Shown here: positions 1-9,121 of the stretch, one piece after another
How the letters are laid out: the number at the start of each line of letters is the position of its first letter
Position numbering within the stretch: the first letter of the stretch is position 1
DNA from: Neorhizobium sp. UBA3556
GTDB lineage: Bacteria > Pseudomonadota > Alphaproteobacteria > Rhizobiales > Rhizobiaceae
Assembly: GCA_002376235.1 (NCBI GenBank)
Contig: DFNX01000010.1
Coordinates: forward strand, 290,077-354,076
Length of the DNA stretch: 64,000 bases
Reading direction: 5' to 3'
The notes under the pieces: generated by a model
Seen by the model: only the letters and a program-made list of their open reading frames with translations
Database searches by the model: none
What the model was told of the DNA's origin: nothing
Translations under genes and position numbers: made by a program

Positions 1-1051
1 CGTGACCGCCGTGCGTTTCGGCACGACTGCAGGCACGCTCGGCAACGCCTTGACCGGGACATATGGCAGCCTCGTCCTCAATGCGGCCGGGGCGTATACC
101 TACACAATCAACGAGAACAATGCTTCTGTTCAGGCATTGCGCCTGTCGACCAACACGCTGAGCGATGTTTTCAGCTACACGATGCGGGACACTGCCGGAG
201 CTACTGCCGCAACCAATCTCACCATCACCATCCGCGGCGCCAACGATGCACCGGTTCTGGCTGCCCAGACGGCCACGCAGAATGCGACGATCGGGACGGC
301 CTATTCCTTTGTCCTGCCGGCCAATACGTTCACGGATGTCGATAGCGGCGATACGCTGACCTATACGGCGACCTCGGCCGACGGCTCGGCATTGCCGAGT
401 TGGCTGAGCTTCAATGCCTCGACGCGCACGTTCAGCGGTACGCCGACGGCAGCCGGCACCTATGGCGTCAGGGTGGCCGTGGCCGATATCGGCGGGCTTT
501 CCGCCAGCGAGACCTTCAATATCGTGACATCGACGACGCCGCAGGCCACGAGCTACAGTCTCTTTTCCGCGTCGGCGACGCCTGCGCAGACGGGCCTCAA
601 CGACGGTTCACAAATTGGGCTGGGGGTAAAATTCCGCTCGACCGCCGCCGGCCAGATCACCGGCATCAAGTTCTATCGCAGCCCCGGAGACACTGGCCAG
701 AACGTTGTCGATCTTTGGTCGGCGACCGGCACGAGGCTGGCGACGGCCAGTTTTACCAACACGTCGGCCACCGGCTGGCAGACCGTAAACCTAGCGACGC
801 CATATACGATTGCGGCCAACACGACCTATGTTGCCTCCTACCACACGACCGGGACCTATGTGGCAAGCGACGGCTTCTTTAGCAGTGCCGTTACCAGCGG
901 CCCGCTGACGGCACTCTCCAACGCAGCGGCCGGTGGCAATGGCGTTTATGCCTATGGCGGATCGGCTAGCCTAGGCGTCTTCCCGAACAGCACCTACGAT
1001 TCCGCCAATTACTGGGCCGATGTCGTCTTCCGGCCGCAACTCGCCGCATGA
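1..1051 (+). CDS. C-terminal part of a large VCBS/Ig-like/DUF4082 surface or secreted protein (5' end outside window)
   Basis: The frame is open from the window edge to a TGA at 1049-1051, so only the last ~350 residues are seen. In order there is a VCBS/cadherin-like repeat ending in the typical 'GANDAPV' linker (about residues 1-88), a putative Ig/dystroglycan-type repeat with 'FSGTP' and 'GTYGVRVAV' (about 90-175), and a C-terminal domain resembling DUF4082 (about 185-345, with 'GVKFRS' and 'ITGIKFYR'). Such proteins are long, repetitive, calcium-dependent adhesins or secreted matrix proteins. No glycine-rich RTX nonapeptides are visible here. A type I secretion operon on the opposite strand (2.5-6.35 kb) is the obvious candidate exporter, which is inference from proximity. 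It is not clear whether DUF4082 forms the secretion signal. Confidence 0.8.
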   Translation, partial: VTAVRFGTTAGTLGNALTGTYGSLVLNAAGAYTYTINENNASVQALRLSTNTLSDVFSYTMRDTAGATAATNLTITIRGANDAPVLAAQTATQNATIGTAYSFVLPANTFTDVDSGDTLTYTATSADGSALPSWLSFNASTRTFSGTPTAAGTYGVRVAVADIGGLSASETFNIVTSTTPQATSYSLFSASATPAQTGLNDGSQIGLGVKFRSTAAGQITGIKFYRSPGDTGQNVVDLWSATGTRLATASFTNTSATGWQTVNLATPYTIAANTTYVASYHTTGTYVASDGFFSSAVTSGPLTALSNAAAGGNGVYAYGGSASLGVFPNSTYDSANYWADVVFRPQLAA

Positions 1052-1072
1052 CGGGCAGATGGGAGAGCCAGG

Positions 1073-2323
1073 GTGCTGAACGAGGCTGACATGATGCAAG
1101 GGCCGATCGCGGCGCATGGCGGCATGCGAGGCTTGCCGGCGGGCGCGGACGAAAGGTTGCCGGTGACGGTGCTTGCCGGATTTCTCGGCTCCGGCAAGAC
1201 GACGCTGCTCAGTCATGTGCTCACAAACCGCGAAGGGCTGCGGGTCGCCGTCATCGTCAATGACATGAGCGAGGTGAACATCGACGCCAGCCTCATTCGC
1301 AACGGCAATTGCAACCTCTCGCACACGACGGAGACTTTGGTCGAACTCAGCAATGGCTGCATATGCTGCACCCTGCGCGAGGATCTTCTGGCGGAAGTGC
1401 GGCGGTTGGCGGAAGAGGGGAAATACGACTATCTGCTGATCGAGGGAACCGGCATTGCGGAACCACGCCCGATCGCCGCAACCTTTTCCTTTTGTGACGA
1501 GAACGGTGTGTCGCTTTCCGATTTTGCCAGACTGGACACGATGGTAACCGTCGTCGATGCCGTTAGCCTGTTTGCCGATTACAGCAGTGCCGATATGCTT
1601 AAGGACCGCGGCCTTGAGCGGGACGGCGAGGACAGTCGCACGCTCATCGATCTTCTGGTGGACCAGATCGAGTTTGCCGATATCGTCGTGATCAACAAGA
1701 TCTCCGACGTCACCGAAGAGGTTCGGCTGGAGCTACGCAAGACGGTTACGGCGCTCAACCCCGATGCGCGCCAGATCGAGGTCGATTTCGGTGAAGTCGC
1801 TCTGGCGGCCATTCTCAATACCGGTCTTTTCGATGAGGAGAAGGCCTCGGCACATCCGCTATGGCACAAGGAACTCTACAATCCGGAAGAGCATGTGCCG
1901 GAAACCGAAGAATACGGAGTTTCCAGTTTCGTTTATCGCACGAGGCGCCCGTTCGACCCGGAAGGATTTCGGGCGTTTCTGGACGAGCCATGGCCCGGCG
2001 TCATTCGCGCCAAGGGCCATTTCTGGCTTGCGACGCGGCCGCGTCATGTCGGGATCATGTCGGTCGCCGGGGTGCAGCGTCGCTGCGAACCGATGGGCCT
2101 ATGGTGGGCCGCCGTTCCGCGGGCGGACTGGCCGATCCATGAGCAGTTTCGTCAACATGTGGAAAGCTGGTGGGACAGCGCCTGGGGTGATCGTCGCCAG
2201 GAGCTGGTGTTTATCGGCGTGGGCATGGACGAGGCCGCTATTCGAGCCTCACTCGACGGATGCCTGGCAAGCCCCAATCCACCGGATTGGGCTCAACTTC
2301 GGGATCCGTTTCCAGCCTGGTAG
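1073..2323 (+). CDS. COG0523 / CobW-family GTP-binding metallochaperone
   Basis: Protein of 416 residues with a P-loop GFLGSGKT (residues 36-43), the family-defining CxCC motif (Cys96, Cys98, Cys99) and an NKxD-type guanine-binding motif ('VINKISD'). A CobW C-terminal domain occupies roughly the last 130 residues. COG0523 proteins use GTP to deliver metals, commonly zinc, to target enzymes. The subgroup cannot be fixed from sequence alone, so ZigA/ZNG1-like zinc delivery is only a possibility. The start is a GTG at 1073 with GGGAG about 8 nt upstream; an ATG at 1091 is the alternative. It starts 21 nt after the preceding adhesin gene and may be co-transcribed with it. I saw no Zur-box-like palindrome upstream. 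Confidence 0.85.
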   Translation: MLNEADMMQGPIAAHGGMRGLPAGADERLPVTVLAGFLGSGKTTLLSHVLTNREGLRVAVIVNDMSEVNIDASLIRNGNCNLSHTTETLVELSNGCICCTLREDLLAEVRRLAEEGKYDYLLIEGTGIAEPRPIAATFSFCDENGVSLSDFARLDTMVTVVDAVSLFADYSSADMLKDRGLERDGEDSRTLIDLLVDQIEFADIVVINKISDVTEEVRLELRKTVTALNPDARQIEVDFGEVALAAILNTGLFDEEKASAHPLWHKELYNPEEHVPETEEYGVSSFVYRTRRPFDPEGFRAFLDEPWPGVIRAKGHFWLATRPRHVGIMSVAGVQRRCEPMGLWWAAVPRADWPIHEQFRQHVESWWDSAWGDRRQELVFIGVGMDEAAIRASLDGCLASPNPPDWAQLRDPFPAW

Positions 2324-2468
2324 ACCTGCGCTTCATACTTGCGGCAAGAGGTACCGTTTCCTTTCGAAGCACCCAGATAGGGAGCCGAGGAAAGGCGTTT
2401 GTTTGGTCGGATTGCATCAATCGTGAACTGGCATCGTCCTCGATTTATAAGCCGGGTCATGACGGCGT

Positions 2469-3875
2469 TTACGGCTCCCGCAGGGCGTTATCGAGGCCTT
2501 TGACCAGGGGATAGAGGATGTAGGACATGATGGTGCGGCGTCCGACCTTGATTTCGGCAGAGACCGTCATTCCGGGAAGCAGCCGGACGGTTTCATCCGG
2601 GGCGTGGAGGCGGGTGTCGGTCAGTGCCACCCGCGCCCTGAAGAAGGGCAGGGGAGACTGTCCTGCGGTAACTTCCTGCTGGGTCGGCTCGAACGTATCC
2701 CTGCTGATGACCCTGACATTGCCGGAGGCGGTGCCGAATTTCTGGAACGGGTAGGCGTCCAGCTTGATGCGCGCATCCATGCCGTCGGCTATGCGGGCAA
2801 TGTCGAGCGAGCCGACCGAGACCTCGGCCTCCAGCGGAACGTCGAGGGGCACCAGGGTGACGATCGGCTCGGCGTCGCGCACGACCGATCCAACCGAACG
2901 CTCTGCGAGATCGAGCACGACGGCGTCTGCCGGCGCCTTGAGGGTGATCATCGTGCGGCGCAGTTCCATCTTCTTGAGTTCCTCGGCGGCCGTATCGCGC
3001 TGGTCGCGCAATTCGACTAGCTGCTCCATCGCCGCACGGCGAAAGTCCTCCAGGAAAGCCTGCTTTTCGGCCGTCACCCTTTTCAAGACATGCGCCGCTT
3101 CGGCGCTCTTGCCGCGAATGGCCGAGAGATCGGCATCGACATCGAGGCGTGCATCCCTTGCGACGAGAAGCAGGAGCAGCGATCCGGCATCCCGGCGATA
3201 AAGGCCTTCACGGGTTGTCTCGATCTGGCCGAGCGTATCGAGGCGGCCCTGAAGAATGCCGGCCTGCTCATTTCCGGCGGATATCGTTGCCGACTGGCCG
3301 GCAATCTGCGCATCGAAATTCTGCACCTGTGCGCGATAATAGGCATCCCGCTGCCGAAACAGCGCGACCTGAAGCTGCTCGTCGGGTGATTTGCCGGCTA
3401 GTGACGGGTAATCAATTCCCGCCGTCTCGGCTTCGAGCCGTTTGACCTGAGCGTCGAAGGCGTTGAATTTCGACTGCTGCTGGACCATGTCGGCCTGGCT
3501 GAATGTGGGATCGAGCGTCGCGAGATCCTGCCCGGCATGGACCGTCTCGCCGACGCTGACGTCGAGAGAGCGGATGATGGAGGTTTCCAGCGGCTGGACG
3601 ACCATGGTGGGCTGGCTCGTGACCAGCTTGCCGGTCGCGATGACGACTTCGTCGACTTCCGATATGGACGCCCACAGGATCGCGGCGCAGATGAGGGCGG
3701 AAAGGGTATAGAGTGTCACTTTCGCCACCCGCGGCGGCGGTCTTTCCTCAAGTTCCACGGCATCCGACTGGAAGTCGATGATCACCGACGACAGATGCTG
3801 TCTGGAAGCCAGGGCCGATCCAGGCTTTGACACGGGAACAGGCAGGTTTTCGCTGTGTTGCCGGGGGGCGGTCAT
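2469..3875 (-). CDS. Type I secretion periplasmic adaptor, HlyD family
   Basis: Protein of 468 residues. It has a short cytoplasmic N-terminus, one membrane helix (about 52-72), then a lipoyl/barrel-sandwich half, a long alpha-helical hairpin rich in Glu/Gln/Arg (about 110-310) and a C-terminal beta-barrel region ('VISRDTFEPT', 'LLPGMTVSAEI'). This layout and length match HlyD/PrtE-type adaptors linking an inner-membrane ABC exporter to a TolC-like outer-membrane channel. The ATG overlaps the last codons of the ABC exporter gene by 4 nt, so the two are translationally coupled. No TolC homologue lies in the window; one encoded elsewhere would be used. Confidence 0.92.
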   Translation of the reverse strand: MTAPRQHSENLPVPVSKPGSALASRQHLSSVIIDFQSDAVELEERPPPRVAKVTLYTLSALICAAILWASISEVDEVVIATGKLVTSQPTMVVQPLETSIIRSLDVSVGETVHAGQDLATLDPTFSQADMVQQQSKFNAFDAQVKRLEAETAGIDYPSLAGKSPDEQLQVALFRQRDAYYRAQVQNFDAQIAGQSATISAGNEQAGILQGRLDTLGQIETTREGLYRRDAGSLLLLLVARDARLDVDADLSAIRGKSAEAAHVLKRVTAEKQAFLEDFRRAAMEQLVELRDQRDTAAEELKKMELRRTMITLKAPADAVVLDLAERSVGSVVRDAEPIVTLVPLDVPLEAEVSVGSLDIARIADGMDARIKLDAYPFQKFGTASGNVRVISRDTFEPTQQEVTAGQSPLPFFRARVALTDTRLHAPDETVRLLPGMTVSAEIKVGRRTIMSYILYPLVKGLDNALREP

Positions 3876-6016
3876 GCGACTTGCCTCATCTGCTGTGCCC
3901 AGAGATGACGATAGGTCATGCAGCGGGAGACAAGCTGATCATGCGGACCGATATCGGCAATCTTGCCACGTTCCAGAACGATGATTGCGTCGGCATCGGT
4001 GAGGGTCGAGAGGCGATGCGAAACGATGATGACCGTGCGTCCCGCGGCGATCTTGCTCAGGTTCTGTCTGATGATCGCCTCGCTGTCGGGATCGAGAGCG
4101 CTGGTCGCCTCGTCGAATATCAGCAGCTTTGGATCGGTGATCAGCGCCCGGGCGATGGCAAGCCGCTGCCGTTGGCCACCGGACAGGTTGCTGGCATTTT
4201 CCTCCAGCAACGTGTCGAAACCCCGCGGCAGGCGTTCGATGAACTCTTCCGCCCCGGCCAATTGGGCAGCCGCCACGATCTCCTCGATCGTCGCGCCGGG
4301 CTTGGTTGCCGCGATATTGTCCCGTACCGATCCACGGAACAGGAAATTGTCCTGCAGGACGACGCCTATGCTGGTGCGAAGATGCACGAGATCGATTTCA
4401 CGGCTGTCGTAACCGTCGATACGGATGATGCCCTGCTGGTTCTGGTAAAGACCCTGAATGAGCCGGGTTACGGTCGTTTTGCCCGAGCCGCTTTTGCCTA
4501 CGATGCCGAAGAGCGAACCGGCTGGAATATTGAAGGAAATGTCGTCGAGCGCGGGTGCGCCATCCGGCCCGTAGCGAAACGATATCCTGTCGAATTCGAT
4601 CCGGCCGGTAAGGGCAGGGCTGATGCCCCTGCTGCGGCCGGACTGTTCCGGGCGCTGGTTCATGATCTCGCCGAGCATGCGTACGGATAAGGCAACCTCC
4701 TGATATTCGTGGACCATGGTGACGATCTGCAGCAGTGGGCCGGAGACCCGCCCCGCCAGCATGTTGAACGCCACCAGTGCGCCGATCGTCATCGTGTTGT
4801 CGAAGACGGCCAGTGCGCCGAGCCCGATGATGGCGACACTCATCAGCTTTTCGAGAAGGCCCGTCAGCGCCTGCGCGGCTGTCGAGATCTTGTCGACATG
4901 GAAGCGGACGGAGATGGCGCGTGCCGACTGATCGTCCCACACTTTTCTTTGCCGCGGCTCCAGCGCCAGCGATTTTACTGTCCGCATTCCGTGTACGGTT
5001 TCGACCAGAAGCGCCTGGCGTTCTCCTTCCGCCTGGTAGAGGGCCTGAAGCCGCCGCTGGAACGGGCCGACGAGCAGAGCCACAACGACTGCAACGAGGG
5101 CGGTGAAACCTAGAACCACAAGTGTCAGCTTGACGCTGTAGAGGAAAAGAACCGGCACGAAGACCAGTAGCGACAGGCAGTCGAGCAGCGTCAGAAACAG
5201 GCGGCCGGTGAGGAATTCGCGAATCCGGCCGCTCTGCTGCATGTGCTTCACCAAAACCCCCGCCGATGCCTGTTCGAAGAGGGCAATCGGCAGGAACAGG
5301 AGATGGCCGAAGGTTCTGGTCGCCACCCTTATGTCTATCCTGTTCGTCGCATAGAGCAGGATATAGCGGCGCAGGAAGGTGAAGACCGCGTCGAAAACCA
5401 GTGCGATGGCAATGCCGACCGTGAGGACGGCGAGGGTCGCATAGCTCTGGTGAACCAGAACCTTGTCGATCACCAGCTGAAAGAAGAGCGGTGTGGCGAG
5501 GCCCAGCCCATAGAGGATGATGGCAGCAAGTCCGACATCACGGAAGAGACTGCGCTGGCGGATGATATCCGGAATGAACCAGCGAAGTCCGAAAGGCTGG
5601 TCCTCGTCCATCAGGCGGTAGCCGCGCTTGACCAGCACGATGCTGCCGCGCCAGCTCTTCAAGAACTGCTCCTCGGTCAGGGTGATGGGGTCAGGCCGGA
5701 GCGCCAGCGGATCGAGCACACATATTGTCTCGACGCCATCGACTTCAGATGTGCCCGCGATCACGATCCAATTGCCGTTTTCCAGCTCGGCAAGCACCGG
5801 ATAGGCCTGGCCGAGCTTGGTGAGCGAGCCCCAGTCCATATCCAGACTGCGAGCACGCAGGCCCGCATCCTTTGCCATGCGAAGCAACTGGCGCGTCGAG
5901 ACCTGTGTGTCTCCCACGTTGTAGTCATGCTGCAGCCGGTCGGGTGAGAGGTCGGCCCCATGGTGGCGGGCGACCAGACAAAGACAGTGCAGATTTGTGT
6001 GTATGAGTTCGCTCAT
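3872..6016 (-). CDS. Type I secretion ABC exporter with degenerate C39-like domain
   Basis: Protein of 714 residues, the size of HlyB-type exporters. An N-terminal C39-peptidase-like domain (about 1-130) is followed by a six-helix ABC membrane domain (about 155-440) and a nucleotide-binding domain with Walker A 'GKSGSGKTT' (~508), signature 'LSGGQRQRL' (~610), Walker B 'LLIFDEATSALD' (~630) and H-loop 'IIVSHRLST'. Aligned by eye, the position of the catalytic cysteine in true C39 bacteriocin peptidases is Thr7 here. The domain should therefore be a non-cleaving, substrate-docking CLD as in HlyB, and the substrate is expected to lack a double-glycine leader. It is the middle gene of a leftward operon with the small upstream gene (6048-6350) and the HlyD adaptor. 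Confidence 0.93.
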   Translation of the reverse strand: MSELIHTNLHCLCLVARHHGADLSPDRLQHDYNVGDTQVSTRQLLRMAKDAGLRARSLDMDWGSLTKLGQAYPVLAELENGNWIVIAGTSEVDGVETICVLDPLALRPDPITLTEEQFLKSWRGSIVLVKRGYRLMDEDQPFGLRWFIPDIIRQRSLFRDVGLAAIILYGLGLATPLFFQLVIDKVLVHQSYATLAVLTVGIAIALVFDAVFTFLRRYILLYATNRIDIRVATRTFGHLLFLPIALFEQASAGVLVKHMQQSGRIREFLTGRLFLTLLDCLSLLVFVPVLFLYSVKLTLVVLGFTALVAVVVALLVGPFQRRLQALYQAEGERQALLVETVHGMRTVKSLALEPRQRKVWDDQSARAISVRFHVDKISTAAQALTGLLEKLMSVAIIGLGALAVFDNTMTIGALVAFNMLAGRVSGPLLQIVTMVHEYQEVALSVRMLGEIMNQRPEQSGRSRGISPALTGRIEFDRISFRYGPDGAPALDDISFNIPAGSLFGIVGKSGSGKTTVTRLIQGLYQNQQGIIRIDGYDSREIDLVHLRTSIGVVLQDNFLFRGSVRDNIAATKPGATIEEIVAAAQLAGAEEFIERLPRGFDTLLEENASNLSGGQRQRLAIARALITDPKLLIFDEATSALDPDSEAIIRQNLSKIAAGRTVIIVSHRLSTLTDADAIIVLERGKIADIGPHDQLVSRCMTYRHLWAQQMRQVA

Positions 6017-6047
6017 GGCTTCAGTCGCTGACCTTCGCCATTTGCCG

Positions 6048-6350
6048 TCAGTTGAAATTCGGCGAGGTATTTGCCGGCGACGGATCCATCAGATCGCCTT
6101 CCCCCACGGGGATTAGGGGAATGTTCCTCCGCAGGGCACCGGCCTCGACCAGCCCGTCCAGGGCTTTCTGCATGAGATCGACGGCGTTGGCGAAGGCTTC
6201 GATCGGCATGATGACCCGCTGCCGGAGAACCGGTTCCGGGTTGCCGTTGATGTCACGCTTGCTGGGGCAAAGGGAGGTCATGTCCATCCGGACGATCGGA
6301 CCTGTCACGGTGATTTCACTGATGCCGTCGCAATACAATTCGTCTGTCAT
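6048..6350 (-). CDS. Small conserved-type hypothetical protein, first gene of the type I secretion operon
   Basis: Open frame of 100 residues, 31 nt upstream of the ABC exporter gene on the same strand, so almost certainly in its operon. The protein is soluble, with no signal peptide or membrane helix. It has a beta-rich N-terminal half ('DGISEITVTGPIVRMDMTSL') and a helical stretch ('PIEAFANAVDLMQKALDGLV') followed by a Pro/Asn-rich tail. I do not recognise the family. Position suggests an accessory or chaperone-like role in export, as inference only. Confidence 0.7.
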   Translation of the reverse strand: MTDELYCDGISEITVTGPIVRMDMTSLCPSKRDINGNPEPVLRQRVIMPIEAFANAVDLMQKALDGLVEAGALRRNIPLIPVGEGDLMDPSPANTSPNFN

Positions 6351-6751
6351 CCCAATCTCCGTATCTATGGCAATTGTCGGTCCGCAGGCGCCGAGGGCCG
6401 GGCCTTGCGAAGTTGGGGTTAGCTCTGGGGCATGAAATGTCGGTTTCTTGTCAGGCAGCGTGGGATATGGGCGGGCCTTGCCGTTGCTGCCTCATCACTA
6501 TGCCCGACAAATCCCGCGAGCGGGCATTGGCTCTTGGGAGGGCCGGGTTTGTCGCACACCTCAAATGTGATGAGGTCACCTCAACCGAAAGACGGAGCTT
6601 CAGGCCCGATCTACCCGACAGGATCTGCCGCGCTTTAAAGGCGAAGATGGTAGCCGTCCGTATCATGCGCATCCGGACGACTGACGAGGTTGTGCTTATC
6701 GTTTGGATGGCACCGGGTCGGTGTTGCCGGTGCCGTGGAGCGTGGAGGCTT
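6351..6751. other. Intergenic region upstream of the type I secretion operon
   Basis: About 400 bp separate the leftward secretion operon from the truncated lyase gene. Reading frames here lack coding character. The only clear structure is a set of ACCTCA/TGAGGT hexamers at 6558-6583, listed separately. The region presumably holds the operon promoter. Confidence 0.5.
6558..6583. promoter_or_regulatory. Triple ACCTCA/TGAGGT hexamer, possible operator
   Basis: The hexamer ACCTCA (6558-6563) is followed after 7 nt by its reverse complement TGAGGT (6571-6576) and, after one base, by a second ACCTCA (6578-6583). The inner pair forms a near-perfect hairpin-like palindrome. It lies about 210 bp upstream of the first gene of the secretion operon. 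Repeated half-sites like this usually mark regulator binding, but the regulator is unknown. Confidence 0.35.
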
Positions 6752-7918
6752 CTAGTGTTGCTTCTTGTTTGCGAGTGTATCGACAAGCGATGCGGAGCAG
6801 CCCGTATAGCCGGCCGTATCCAGCGTCACCATGTCGTGGCTCGCCATTTCCGGATGCTCGGCGATCGCTTTCGTGAAAGGGACGTCCTCCATGACCGAAC
6901 GCTGGGCGGCTTCGTACAACATGTGATGTGCCTTGTGCCGGCCGAGACGGTCGGAAAGCTGCATCATGGCCGCTTCGGAAACGATCAGGCCGTTGGTGAT
7001 TTCGACATTGCGCTTCATCGCGTCGGCATGCACCACGAGGCCGGTGACGAGGCGCGCGAGGGTGGCGGCGACCGAGGCGCCGAGGATGGCGATTTCGGGA
7101 ACGGCGACATCGGCAACATTGGTGGCGGACGAATCGCCCTCGTCCATGCGCACCATGGATCCCAGCATCAGCGGCAGACGCGCGGACAGCAGCCGGCACA
7201 GGCTGATCAACAGAAGTGCGGTCGAGGGATTGCGCTTCTGGGCCATGGTCGAGCTGCCGACCTTGCCCATGTGAAATGCCTCCTCGACTTCGCCAATCTC
7301 GGTGCGCTGCATGAAGACGACGTCCTGGGCGATCTTTTCGGCCGTTCCGGCCAGAAGCGAAAGGGCGCAGAAATAATCGGTCGCCCGGTCGAAGGATGAG
7401 CGCATCGGCAGGATCGCCGGCTCAAGTCCGAGGATTTCGGCCATCCTGACCTCGACCATGGGTCCCTTGTCTCCCATCGCCGCAAAGGTTCCGATCGCAC
7501 CGCCGAGGCAGGCAACGAAGGACGGCACGATACGATCCTGCAGCCGTGTGCGATCGCGGCGAACCTCTTCCAGCCAGCCCGTCACCTTGAAGCCGAAGGT
7601 CATCGGCAGGGCGTGCTGTCCGTGCGTGCGCCCGGCCTGCAGCGTATCGCGGTGGGCGACCGCCAGTTGCGACAGCGATGTTTCCGCAATGGCGAGGCTG
7701 GAATCGATCAGCTTCTGGGTCCGGCGCATCTGCAATGCCACGCCGGTATCGAAAATATTCTGTGTCGTCGCGCCCCAATGGATATAGCCGGCCGCCGGTT
7801 CGCCGGCGAATTCCTCCATCTGGCGCAGGACGGGCACGAACGGATGCTGGGCATGGGCGATATCGCGGCTGAGGCGTTCGGTGTCGAAGCGCTCGTGCCG
7901 GCTTGCTTCAGTAATTGC
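6752..7918 (-). pseudogene. 5'-truncated lyase of the adenylosuccinate lyase / 3-carboxymuconate cycloisomerase superfamily
   Basis: Family similarity runs from about 7918 to the stop at 6752 (~388 residues). It includes 'HWGATTQNIFDTG', 'GRTHGQHALPMTFGFKV' and the mobile-loop signature 'GSSTMAQKRNPS', hallmarks of the fumarase/aspartase superfamily. Relatives are about 450 residues long and begin with ~60 residues that are absent here. The open frame continues upstream only as antisense of the tctA fragment. The gene therefore lost its start, promoter and N-terminal domain and is probably inactive. It sits head to head with a TctA gene that lost its 5' end at the same place. Confidence 0.75.
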
Positions 7919-9062
7919 TGGTACGACATCGGCCATTCTCATTGCAGTCTTTGCGCCGGCGCTTGCCGCCGTCGCGCTGCAGTTCGGCCCGGCCGAATAT
8001 TTCTCGCTGATGGTCCTTGGCCTGATCGCCTCGATCGTCATGGCGTCCGGCCCGTTGCTTCATGCGCTTGGCATGATCCTGGTCGGGCTTCTGCTCGGCA
8101 TGGCGGGTACCGATGTGAATTCTGCCGTGCCTCGCTACACATTCGGCATGCCGCTTCTGTCCGACGGTCTCGATTTCGTCGTCATCGCCATGGGCATCTT
8201 CGGTCTCGGCGAGATCATCGCCAATCTCGAAGACGAGGCGGACCGCTCGGTGATGACGAAACGGGTCACCGGCCTGATGCCGTCCAGGCAAGACTGGAAG
8301 CGTATCCTTGCTCCTATCCTGCGCGGCACGGCGCTCGGTTCGCTGCTGGGCATTCTGCCCGGCGGGGGGGCAGCGCTTGCTTCTTTCGGCTCCTATTCGC
8401 TGGAGAAGAAGTTCGCCAAACATCCGGAAGAATTCGGCAAGGGTGCGATCGAAGGTGTTGCCGGGCCGGAATCGGCCAACAATGCCGGTGCCCAGACGTC
8501 GTTCATTCCCATGCTGACGCTCGGTCTGCCGTCGAACTCGGTGATAGCGCTGATGATCGGTGCGATGATCATTCAGGGCATTCAGCCCGGTCCCTCTGTC
8601 ATGACCGAGCAGCCCACGCTGTTCTGGGGCCTGATCGCATCCATGTGGATCGGCAATGCAATGCTGCTCGTTCTCAATCTGCCGCTGATCGGGCTGTGGG
8701 TGCGGATGATCGCCATTCCCTACAATTTCCTCTTCCCGATCATCATCGTCTTCTGCGCGATCGGTGTCTTCAGCGTCAACAACAACGCTTTCGACGTCTA
8801 TATGATGGCGATTTTCGGTGTGGTCGGCTACGTCTTCCGCAAGCTCGACGCGGAGCCAGCACCGTTGCTGCTCGCTTTCATCCTCGGCCCGATGATGGAA
8901 GAGTTCCTGCGCCGCACGCTGCTCTTCTCGAAGGGTGATCCGAGCGTCTTCATTACCCGCCCGGTGAGCGCCGGCCTGCTGATCGTCGCCGCCGTGTTGC
9001 TGGTCGCCGTGTTGCTGCCAGCCGTACGCAAGGGACGCGAGAAGGCGTTTCAGGAAGAGTAG
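7905..9062 (+). pseudogene. 5'-truncated TctA, large membrane subunit of a tripartite tricarboxylate transporter
   Basis: About 386 residues match TctA, including 'FGPAEYFSLMVLGL', '[24 protein letters not shown]' and many membrane helices. Full TctA is ~500 residues and starts with a conserved 'GxxPGIGP' half that is missing here. Recognisable homology starts at about 7905, some 115 residues in. The tctC and tctB genes that normally precede tctA are also absent. A nominal ATG at 7881 lies in sequence antisense to the lyase and has no ribosome-binding site. Probably a remnant after a deletion that also took the lyase 5' end. Confidence 0.75.
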
Positions 9063-9121
9063 AGGGTCATTCGCTCGGGCGGGCCTTACCGAAAATGATT
9101 CTGACGGTTCTTCGCCGCCTC

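Noticed and set aside
7613..8938. Long + frame spanning the lyase/TctA junction
   Set aside because: It is the wrong frame of both genes, rich in Arg/His/Cys, with no family similarity.
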